Source: Brasenia schreberi (lineage: Eukaryota > Streptophyta > Magnoliopsida > Nymphaeales > Cabombaceae). Taken from it: a DNA stretch of 64,000 bases. Shown one piece after another: positions 26,101-38,100 of the stretch. The notes beneath the pieces were generated by a model. That model saw nothing but the letters and a program-made list of their open reading frames with translations. It was not told where the DNA came from and ran no database searches. The position numbers were made by a program, and so were the translations under genes. The stretch spans positions 9,028,501 through 9,092,500 of the forward strand of contig JAYKKT010000048.1 in assembly GCA_036023115.1 (NCBI GenBank). The letters run 5' to 3'. How positions within the stretch are numbered: the stretch's first letter is position 1; every line of letters begins with the position of its first letter.

Positions 26101-29100
26101 CATCTGAAAATCATCCTTTTGTTGTCTCCTTTCCTGTATGCTCTCAATCATCTGCAAGCATTGCCATTTAATACCTTCTGGCACACTTCTAACTCTGCCT
26201 GTGCATGGAGCAACTTCTTTTCTGGTTCCTGCTAGGTGGTGTTTCAACCTTGAAATTCCACCACTAATTACCTTTTCACAAAATAAACATCTAATTTTTA
26301 ACCTTGAACCCTCAACTGGTATACCCCACTGCCATGCCGGATCATCAGACTTTGAATGAGAGTCTCTACCACCTCTTCCTGCCATCTCAATGGAGTACTT
26401 TAATTCAAACAAAAACCTGAAAATAAAAGCACTTCGTAAATCCCCCAATCTTCAAATAACACTCAAATCGAGTGTCTCCCACTTCATGAATGCAATAAAA
26501 ATCGTATACACACACTTAATAACTTCATATTTGGTCATTCAAAAAAAAAAACCCGAAATAACACAAAAAACAATAAATATAAAGGGAAAAAATAGAAAAA
26601 ACATTAAAAATATACCTAAATCCGAGTTTGGAGGCTTGGACGGACACCGTAGGGCACGATTTTAGAGCTTTGAACACCAAGGAGGCGAAAACCGACTCTT
26701 AGGGAGCTTGAAGAACCCAAAAGGAGAGAGGAAACCCGCGAAAATCGCGGGTTTCTCTCGGGCCGGGACCCTTTATAAGGGTCCCAGGGCGTATCACCCG
26801 TATCGTACAGGCGATACGCACCGTATCGTGCGATACGGTGCGATACTCTCGCACTTGCGATACGGGCCCCCGTATCGTATCGTGGTGGCCCACGATACGA
26901 TACGTATCGCACCGTATCGCACCGTACGATAAGGTGCGATACGGACAACACTGCTTGAGATTATTAGCCAAGAAGGCTAAGTTGATATTGCAGTCAGAAA
27001 TGTTGCTTGATATGATCAGTCAGGAAGGCTAAGTTGAAGATGTTGCAGCTAAAGAAGTTGTTGAAGATTAGACCAGTGATGAAGACCGATGAAGAATGTT
27101 GCAGACAGATGAAGTTTTTTGGCAAGTTTGGAGTTCGAAGTATCTCACTCCCAACTTGAGGGGGGTGTTGAAGAATATGAGTTGAGTCAGTTTTAGTAAA
27201 TTTGATGTTTTTAGGTATTATTGTAATTGTCTGAAGTCATAAAGGTATTTTGGTAATTTTCTGTACTGAGGGCATTTTGGTCATTTTATGTTTTACAACT
27301 CCTTATATAAGGGCTGATAGATTGTATTAGGGTTAAGTGGCTGAGATTAAGAAAGAGAGAGAAAGAAGGAGGCGGCCTCCATTGGAGGTCCGCCCCCTCC
27401 TCTGATCTCCACATTTCCTCTTCAATGTTTCTTTATTTTTGTGATTTTCAATTTCCGCTGCGCAACCATGTTTTTCAACATATATACCAAAAGTTTGTCC
27501 AACAAGAAATGAAATCGAGTAGAAGAGAGAGATTTGGTGAAGAAGTAAGCTATCTTCATCTTTGATGTAACATAACACAAATTGATCTTTTTTTGTAAAC
27601 ACTTCACGAACAAAATGACAGTCCATCTTAATAGTTATTAGTTAATATGCTTCATGCGTTCATTAAAGGTGTTGTTGGAGGCAATGTACATGGCGCTTTC
27701 ATTGTCACAGTACATAGTGGTTGGTTGTTGAGGAGTAATGCTCATATCTCGCAGAACCGCCATAATGTATCAGCAGTAGTCATGACTCGATATTATGCTT
27801 TGGTAGAGGAGAGCAACATCTTTTGTTGCTTCTTACATTTCTAATAGATAAATCAAAGGGTGAAGAAGAAGTTAAGAGTACCCCTTTATTTGAAGAGCTT
27901 TTCACATATCTAATAATTTCCATAACAACACTCATATGAAAAGTAGTGGGTATTTGTTGAAATTGACTAGTTGTATGTGCATGGGAAATAGCAAGACGAG
28001 TAATAGTAATATAGGTAAGAGCACCTATTCGTTGTCTGTAGGGAGTAGCATCTTCTAATTTTTCTTTATCAGTGGATCTTAACTTAGTACGAAGGACTTC
28101 AGGAGTATCAATTATCTTGTTGTCTGTAATACCAGATCTTTCAATTACATCATTTGCAAATTTAGTTTGAGACATAAAATATTCACAAGTGTTTCTAACA
28201 ATCTCAATACCCAAAAAATAACTAAGAAAACCTAAATCTTTCATATCAAATTCTTGATGAAGGTTATATTTAACCTTTGCAATCCCTGCTTTATCACTCC
28301 TAGTAATGATCATATCATCCACGTAGAAGAGTAAAATAACAATACCTGGATCTGTCTTTCATACAAACAAAGCAGTGTGAGTGTAACAAGATATAAAGTA
28401 ATGAAGATGAATTAATTTTTCAAATTGATCAAACCAAGCCTTGGGGGCTTGTTTTAAACCATACAACGCCTTTTGTAGTTTGAGAACATGATCCTGAGAA
28501 ACGTCAAATCCGGGAGGAGTTATATAAACATATTCAGTTAAATATCCATTCAAAAAGGCATTTTTAACATCAAGTTGATATATATTTCAATTTTGAATAG
28601 CACTAAGGGATATAAGAATTCTAATAATAGTCATTCTTGAGCAAAAGTTTCATCATAGTCAATTCCATGCTTTTGAGCATAACCCTTGGCTACTAGTGTA
28701 GCATTATATCTTTCAATATTACCATTGCTATGAGTTTTAATTTTATAAACCCATCAATATCCAATAACCTTTTTATCCTTTGGCTTAGGCATAATTGTTC
28801 ATGTTTGAGCTTTGTCTAAGGCTTTAAGTTTGTCACTCATAGCAGCTTCTCATTCCGAAATACCCTTAGCTTAATGAAAAAATCTAGGTCCTTTTACTTG
28901 ATGAAAAGTTACAATCAAATTTTTTTGTTGAGGTTCAAAAGATTCATAGGATACAAAACGTTGAGGAGATTCAAAAATTCTAGGTTTTAAACGTGTGTTG
29001 TCAGACCCATGTCGTTTAGTATAATGCAATGGAAACGGTTCTGTGATGAGTTGTGTGTCATAAATTCCCTCTAACATCAATAGACTAATGAGAAATATCA

Positions 29101-32100
29101 TGATGAACTTCTGAATCACTATTATCATCTTCCTCTAAATTAAAGAAATCTTGAGAAAAAGATGTTTCATTATTTCCGAAAGATCTAGACTTATAGTAAA
29201 ATTATTTTAATTTTTTTTTACATCTTTAGAAATATACAATTTATCATTAAGAGGATAAAAACATCTATAACCTTTTTTGTAAATTCCATAACCAAGAAAA
29301 ACACATTTAATGGCCTTAGGAGATAATTTATCATTTTTGTCAGTATAAACAAAGCATTTGCACCAAAAAACTGTAAGTCTTTTATAATAAGGAGAGAGAT
29401 TATATAATTTTTTAAAAGAAGAAATATTTTCAAGTTTAGTTGAAGGCATTCTATTGATAAGATATACAACAGTAAGAGTAACTTCTGCCCATAAAAACTT
29501 AGGCGCATTACTAGCAATTAACAAAGTTCTACATGTTTGTACAATGTGTATACTTTTTCTCACCCAAGCCATTTTGTTGAGGAGTTTTAATACAAGATTT
29601 TTTATGTCAAATTTTATTAGTTTAAATAAATTTTTGAAAATTAGTTGACACATATTCTCCTCCAAAATGAGATACAAAAATCTTAATGGTGGAATAAAAT
29701 TGATTTTTGATCATATTGCAAAAGATTATAAATTTTTCAAATACTTCCGATTTATGTTTTAAAAGATATATCTAAGTAAAGTGAGTAAAGTCATCTATAA
29801 ATATTACATAATATTAAACTCCTTCCTTAAAAACAACAGAGGCAGGACTCCAAACATCAGAATATATTAATTCAAAAGTTTTGCTAAGTACATAATTTCT
29901 TTCTTTAAAAGGAAGATGATATATTTTTCCAAGAACACATTCTTTACATTTAAATTTTTGTTTCCCAATTTTTTTCAAGAATTTTTTTTTATAAAGTTTA
30001 TGTATATCCAAATGCCCAATTCGCTTATGCCAATGTGTAGCATTATAAGCTGTATTACAAGATTCAACATTTGACATAAGTAAACGATCCATTTTATATA
30101 GTCCACTTTCTCTATGGCTTCGATAGGTGATCCTGCACCACACAATGCTTGGATGAGAAAGTGACTATACATTATTATCATAAATTTGAGCAATCGAAAG
30201 TAAGTTTAAATTGAGTCTAAGTATGAAGCTTACATTTTGAATTTTAAAATTGTCTTTTTCAAAATTCTCAAATTTTCAATTTGAAGTTTTGTATCATTAG
30301 CCGTAAACACATGTTTTCCAAAGATATCTTGATAATTTTTAACAATTTATCACAATAGGTCATATGAAAAGAAGTGCTCGAGTCTAAGAACGAAGACATA
30401 CATTGAGAAGTGGAAAGACTATTTTCGAAAATGCTTGCCTTCTCTTTGAACATTTCTTCTATATATACTTTGATGTTGCTAGGCAAAGCTCTTTCATCCT
30501 TATCCTCCACGACTCCCACGTTTCTATATTTCTTTCGAAGAAGAGGACAAGTGGTTTTGATATAATCACTTTTCTTGTAATAATGACATATTGTGTCCAT
30601 GTTTGGCCATGATCTCGTGGGTTTTTTGTTTGCTCCTTCTCTTGGTCCTTTAGAGTTTTTCACATGAGGAGGCTTTTATGTCTTTATATTTGTTTCTAGT
30701 TTGGAGGCGGCAAGAACGACTTCTTTTGCAACATTGATGTTCTTTAATCTTGTTTCCTCCATAACAAGATTGGCCAAAAAAGAGTTTCCCTTTGGTCTAG
30801 GTTTTCTATGTATTAAGTTGGATCTAATGTTTTCAAATTTGTCCCTTAAACCGCATATAAACAAAAAGAAATATTGATTGTCTAAAATCTCTTGAAATTC
30901 ATCTATTTTATGAAGTATTTCAAATTTATCAAAACTTCTAAGTTTATTCCATAATTCCAAAAATTCATTGTGATAGTTTCTAATGCTTAAATTCTCTTGT
31001 TTAAGCATTATCTTTCTTTCCAATAAATCAATTTGGAAGACAAAATCATCTTGAGAGTGGATCTTTTTTCAAATACTCCCAAATTTCAAAAGCACTTTCG
31101 AAAACACTAATTTTATTTCTAAGTTTTTCATCTATATTTTGACAAATAATTCAAGTTATTTTTGTATTTATTTTTTCCCAAGTTTTAGGTCTTGCTTGTA
31201 TTTTTCTTATGCCTTAAAGGCATCATCATCATCATCCAAATCTTCAATTTCTAAAATCGGTTCTTGAATTATCCAGTTAATGTAATCCCAAAAATTTTTT
31301 CACAAAAATTACTTTTAATAGTTATTGCCCAACTTTGATAGCATTTCGGATCAAGAATACATCTAAAAGATTCATTTTTGCTCTCCATTTTAAGCAAAAA
31401 ATAAAAGTCTTAGTGTTACCTCAAGTTTGGAGTGATTTCATGAACTTTGCAATCTTGGCATGCTTCTCATTGTGCTTGAATTCTTCAAAATGAGGCTCTG
31501 ATACCATGTAAATAATTGTTGATAATTCAATGTTGAATCGGCCAAGTCGTAAAACGTCAAAGTGTTGGTTGAGTCGGCAAGATATCAAAGCATCCAAATA
31601 TGGATGTCACAAATCAAGAATGCAACAAGAGTCAAGAGCGAGAGAGTTAAATCACAAATCAAAGGTTGTACTAGACAACTTGTTTATTGAAGTATGTTAA
31701 AACTCTATTTATAGAGCAAGAGGAGCAAAAATTACAGCACAAAATGGGAGGGATCCACAACACTGACACCGACACCGTGTTGGTGCGGCATCGATAGCAA
31801 AAAAATTATTTAAATATTTAAATTTAAATTTTTTATTTATTTTTAAGGTAACTCACGGTTCTGCTATTTATGGTATGTTTATCCTTATATAATATATTAT
31901 ATTATATTATATTATTATTTCCGGTTTAACTACGATTCAACCATAGTTGAACTATTGAACCGCTTAATCGCCTCCTTCAGTTCCTTCGGTTTAATGACCG
32001 GTCTTATTTTTTGAAACCTTGCTCAAAATATGAAGAGAACTATTCTCTAGTAGGTGTCGCCAAGTGCTCTCCTTTCCTATTTCCTAATGATTTCTTTTTT

Positions 32101-35100
32101 TTTTTTCCAAAAAGAAACCTTTTATACTCTACTTGCAAGTCATGGTTGGAAACAAATAAAAAATGTAAAGGAAGAAGATTTATGCATGATGTAAAAATTG
32201 TAAAGAACAATATAAGAAGTGGTAAAAAAATTCAAAAACTACTTAATAGAAGAAAGAAAGAATGGACCTTCACCCTTCCTACCTCTTTGGTGATCTCGAA
32301 TGGAAGTAGCAGAAAGCAAGATAGCACTAAGGTAGGTCTTCCCTTGATTGAGAAGGGGATGAGGAGAATTCCTTTCTCTCTCTTTCTTTGGAGATTTCAT
32401 TCTCTCTTTTAAGTGTTTTTTGATGAGTGAGATATATCAGAGAGGTAAGAAGTTAAAGGGGTCTCTCTAAGTGGGATGACCCTATTACCTTTACATCAAG
32501 TGAGATAATGATTTTGAGGTAACGCATGAAGTTAAAGGGTGCTGAATAGGGGTGACCTATTATCTACATCAAGTTTTTAATCACATTTTGTATCATCTCA
32601 AAAATCATTCGAGAACTCCAACCGTGACCGACCCCTTGGACCAATCCCTTCCTTGGTTCTATTATGACATTCAAACTAGTATAGTCAAAAACTAGTGTAT
32701 TACCATTTTTGTACCAAGTAGAAATTGAACTTGAATATCTTTAAAAAAGGCATTTGTTCCTACCACTACATCAATAGGATTCCTTGATAGTGTAGTGTAC
32801 ATTATATTATATATTACATGCTTATAATATCAATAATAAATACAAAACATTTAATATTTTATATACTTACAAAATATATTAAAATATATTTATCTAATAT
32901 AATATATATTCTAGTTATTAAAACTATTTAATTTTCTATTAATAATATTTTTCAAAAATTATATTAATTCTTTTATTTTATTTTTTTATTTCTTATGTAA
33001 TACTTTATTATTATATTATTATTTACCAACGTTATTCATATTGGTAGAATTATGTGTTTGTTTTATTAATTAAAAAACATCTTTATGATTATATGATTAT
33101 TTACCAACGTTATTCATATTAGTAGAATTATGTGTTTGTTTTAGATTAATTAAAAAACATTTTATGATATGATAGTACTATATTTTGGTTCAATTACGGT
33201 ACCAACTACATTGACCTATCGAAAAATCAATTCTTTTAATGATTCAATTACGATGGATTTGATTTTTAGAATCTTGCTCAAAATGTGAAGAGAACACCTC
33301 TCTACTAGGTGTCACCATGGAGCGAGAGCATGTAAGTGGTCTTACTTCCCATCTCCTGTGATTTCTTTGTTTTTTTTCAAAAAGAAACCTCTTTCAATAT
33401 AGCTTTTAATTATATTTCTTTTATATTCCCAAAATTTCACTCATAATCATATGCTTAATTTTGATATTCAAATACTATAATATTATTTACTGATCATGGA
33501 AATTGGAAATTTCCTTATCTAGCTAGATATTTATCTCTTTTAATTTATTTGCTTAATATTCTGAAATATATTTTTCTAATTAATTATATTAATAGATTAT
33601 CTTAATTTAATTATTTATCAAATTTACACAAAATTTAATTATATCTTTAATAGATTATCTTAATTTATTATAACCCAAATTTATTTATCAAATTTCAAAA
33701 TTTAGATATTTTTAAGATAGAGATAGTTTATATTATGCTTAGACATTATCATTTTATTTTCTCCTAGAATTTCAAGATATACCTATATACGTGTATTTAA
33801 TTTCTTTTCTTTTTTTCTCTGAAATTTTCGAAATTATACATTATATATTTATAAATATTTATTATGTTAGAGAAATAGTTTAGGGATATTATTGTAAATT
33901 TCACACAAGACAGATGAAGAATGTGATTTTGATTTCACATTATGAACATTGACAAATTATCAAGTACAGTTTTGCCAAACTTTTTACAAGAGACATCAAA
34001 GAACCTATAAAATGATAGCAGAACAATAATTCTATAATATAAGGGGGGAATTGACCGCTGAGCATTTTATACGCTACAGCAAACATCAATAACTTATTCT
34101 ATCATCATCTTCTCATTCTTAATATTGTGTTTGTTGTGACATAACAAGGAAACTTTCTCATCTGCTCTCTGGTTTAGTTAATTAATTCAGACATAACAAG
34201 GAAAAGTAAATCTACCAGTATACTTTTCTCATCTGCTCTGCAGCTGGTTTGGTAATTACATGGCCCTATGTACACCTTACGGCTACATAGGAGATGTGGT
34301 GGTTGGTAATGGTATTATTGACAATTTTTTAGGCTTCCTTTCTGTCCAAAATTTTCAATCCCCATTTTCTATGGCGGAGCTTTATGATAATAAATGAACA
34401 TCATGGAAATGAATATTATGGTCCAATTTCTTCAGGCCTTCAATTGATTAGCTTGCCTGTCTCTTATAGAAAGGGTTTCTCGGCAGATCAGGAGTCTCTG
34501 ATCGCTGTCACTTTCAATTTCTATCACTCGTGCATCCCACTTCAGCTGTGTTGTTAGAGCTCTAGCTGATTCTATTAAAGGAACTGTATCGTGAATTATA
34601 ATCCAACCCCTGCACACATGATCAATGTCAGTATATCAAAAAGTCCTTGAACATAACAACTCAAAGGGGTGAAACATTTTTGAGGCATTTTTATATTTTG
34701 TTTTAAGGTCATATGCCCAAGCTTTAGAGTTGGCTCTCAAGTTCAGCAACATGCTCTAACAACTAGAATCCGTCAATAGAAGCCCACCAACAACTAGATT
34801 TCTAGCCATTTGGAGGGAGTCTGCATACCCTTTCCTATAAATAAAGTCTTTATTTCTGTTGTAAATATGTATGCAAGCCTTATGGATTGATTCTCTCTAA
34901 AACCCTCTCTTTTGAGAGGTTAAGTGAATAAAGTGAATAAAGATTTAGATATATTTTCTCACACCATCATATATGTTTTTTACAATTGATGTGCGTCAAT
35001 GGGATACCTTTTTTTCAAGGTTCTTCAAAGAATCTCTTGACACTATCTTAAGCTTTTTCTAGATCAATAAACACCATGTGAAGGATCTTCTTCTTTTCTC

Positions 35101-38100
35101 TAAAATATTTCATAAGACATCTCAAGAGGTAAATAGCCTAAATAGTACATCTCTCTCCCTAGTATGAATCTAAATTAGTTTCTTGTTATACTCGATACTT
35201 GTCTTAACCTATATTCAATAATTCTTTTTCATAATTTTATAGTATGACTCATCAACTTGATACCTCGATAATTCACATAATTCTTAATGTCCCTCATTCT
35301 TGTATATGAATATAACTCTTCTTCTATTTCTCAGGCATCTTCTATATTTCACTAAATAATCTTTTAAGTCAAGTGATACCCATCTCTTTTAGGATTCTTC
35401 ATTCTTAATATTGTGTGGTCCTTCCTACCTATTTGACTTTATTCTTTTAAATACGTTGGTAGAAATTATGGTTTATATACTCTTATGAGTTGGTTAGCTC
35501 TCCCAAGCTAATACTAATTTCATCATCATAGTTTGGGCACCATGTCGTCTTATGTTTACTACACTATCCTTTAAATCCCTACTTACAATAATACAAATTT
35601 CATTTCGAGTCTTTGTTCTTGAGTATCATAATCAAAGTAACTATCTGCCACCTTCATTAGTTTATCCGTCAATGTTATGATATTTCAAGTACCAATGTGA
35701 ATCTTATTGTCTAGGACCAGCTTCCTTACCACCACATTCGTCCATAGAGATCTTTTTACTGCAGACCATTTACCAATAAAAAAAAAGAGTAACTATGGAT
35801 TAATAGCAAAGCATTTTGTTAGGATCTAGCACTAGCACTCTTCTCTTGCATTTTTCATGCTTTCTAATATTTTCTTAGACATAATTATGTTCTTTATTAG
35901 ATAGAATAAAAGAAAAGGACCTTGCAAAGCTGATGATTTGTTTCTAAATTTGTCATGTTGGTTCTTGTGGATTTCATTCCTTTTCTTTTATATTTTTGTT
36001 ATGTTAATTATGTTTTAGCCATAATTTGGTAAATCATTATCTACTTCACATCCTTTTGTCGTTATTCACCATGAAATTTCATGTTGCTATTGCTCATCTT
36101 TAACATGAGCTTATGTATCAGGGGCACCCAAGCTGAACCGAGCAGAACTAGAGACTGCTTGTGAAGACTTTAGCAATATCATTGGTACTTTGCCTGACTG
36201 CACAATATTCAAAGGGACACTGTCAAGTGGAGTTGAAATAGCAGTAACATCTACCACTGTGACTTCCAACGAAGATTGGTCAAAATCTTCTGAACTGTAC
36301 TTCAGGAAAAAGGTTTGCAGTCACTGAAGCTCAGAATATAGGAAACTTAAAGTTCTTTAATGGTTTGGTTATTTATGTCACTTTGCATCATATGTAGATA
36401 GATATTCTGTCACGCCTAAACCACAAGAACTTTGTCAATCTTCTTGGCTACTGTATCGAGGATGAGCCCTTCACAAGAATGATGGTTTTCGAGTATGCAT
36501 CAAATGGGACACTCTTTGAACATTTGCATTGTAAGTGTCAATTTGATTTCCAATAGACATATCCATACAATGACTGGAGAAGTGTATAGATCTGTCAGCC
36601 CTCAAGAGTAAGTAAGCAGATGTTGATTTGGGTACTAAACTCAACTCTTAGCTCAAACGAGTTTGGGGTTGCATGATCTTGAAAGATCACCAAGTAGAAC
36701 TACACCCAATCAGCGAGAGTAGCAATCATATTTGCTATATTTTTTTCCTGTTCATGACTTCGCACCCTACCTTGGAACTAACAAAGCCACTTTGCCCTTC
36801 TGATTTTTAGATAAGGAAGTCGAACATGTGGACTGGAGTGCGAGAATGAGGATCATCATGGGTATGGCTTATTGCCTACAGTACATGCACCATGAAATGA
36901 GCCCGCCAGTTGCGCATCCCAATTTGCAATCAACTTCTATATATCTGATGGATGATTTTGCTGCTAAGGTACTTTTGCCTGTCTCAGTGGTTCATTTGCA
37001 TGATGTTGTAAACAAAATCTCATTGCATACTTTTCTGGTGCTTTATAGTTGGCGGATTTTACCTATCGGAACGGATCAGGAGAGAGGACAAAGCCAGGTG
37101 ATGATGATGATGTGGATCGGTTGAATCGGCTGTATGCAGATCTAGATGGCAATATATATAAATTTGGAATTCTTCTCTTGGAAATTATTTCCGGAAAGCT
37201 TCCCTATTCTGAAGAGCAAGGATTTCTCATCAACTGGGTAATGTTGGGATTAATTTGAAAGCATATAACAGTTTCCTATTCCTGGATTCTCTTGTGTTAT
37301 GCATCATGGATGAGATTGCATCAGAAGAATCGATCGTGTCTGGCATTTGTGTTTGATCACCTTCTAAAGTTTGGATTTTGTCAAATGTTTTTCATTTAGA
37401 TTATTGAAACACATGTTGCACCGATTAATTCTAGCATGGTTCATTTTTTTGGGGGGTAAACTCGATTAATTGTCCTTTGAGGACTCCATTACTATTTCCA
37501 TTTTTTTATTCTTCATATTTGATCATAACGCAACAACAACTAAGCCTGTTCAATGGAAAAAGGCTTAGTTGCTGTTGCTTCATATATGATTACAACACAA
37601 ATGATAAAAAGAGCAATAACAACCAAGCCTTGTCCCACACTACGTGGATTCTTTGGCGTCATAGAGTTCTATCATGTGCCATGTAGCATATAACTTCAAA
37701 AAGGTTGGATTTAAAATTGTTTCCAACACTTTTTTGTCTTTTTCTTTCTCGTTTGAAGTGTCCACTATTTAGTTTCTCACACTTTCTTATAGGAGCTTCA
37801 TTTAGTCGCCTTTTCTAGATGTCATGTGTCTCTCTTTTTATATTCTGTCGATGCTACCCGAACTTTTTTTCTACTAACATCATTAAAGTTGTGGTTCTTC
37901 CTTGTGTGCCTCCATATCCACCTCAACATCTTCATTTGTGTCACAACTTGAGCGTGTTGATGTTCTTGAATCCCTGAAGTTAAGAATAAGTATTATATTA
38001 AGAATAAATCTAGTGTTTCAATAGGATGAATTACAGAGATATCACAATTAGTGGGATATGAATAAGATGGAGAAGCACATCATGTATTCTCTATGACAAT

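Larger units (their letters stand above)
21268..27480 (+). mobile_element. LTR element B: non-autonomous, mtSSB-carrying LTR retrotransposon
   Basis: LTRs 21268-21570 and 27166-27480, PBS at 21571-21582, PPT before 27166, and perfect TSD TATAT (21263-21267, 27481-27485) inside copia-2. Same family as element A: similar LTR architecture, same 3' module, no gag-pol. Cargo is a mitochondrial single-stranded-DNA-binding-protein copy. hAT-1 (3.4 kb) is inserted in its 3' module; without it the element is about 2.8 kb. Confidence 0.9.
20770..31752 (-). mobile_element. Copia-2: Ty1/copia retrotransposon, interrupted and truncated
   Basis: Left LTR 20770-21242 (473 bp); right LTR starts at 31507 and matches the left one to about 31752, then is lost. 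PBS at 31495-31506; purine tract beside 21242. Gag-pol on the minus strand covers 27486-31390. LTR element B is inserted in its 3' part with TSD TATAT, and hAT-1 lies inside B. The truncated right LTR means no TSD is available. Confidence 0.88.

Noticed and set aside
26616..26971. Arg/Tyr-rich open frames at the right end of hAT-1
   Set aside because: Translation of the CGTATCG arrays (YRIVSY-like periodic peptides), not proteins.
36122..37237. Kinase exons as a separate gene or pseudogene from the LRR exons
   Set aside because: The phase-1 donor at 20191 and acceptor at 36121 fit exactly, TM and juxtamembrane precede the kinase-like domain as in the family, and no stop interrupts the joined frame.
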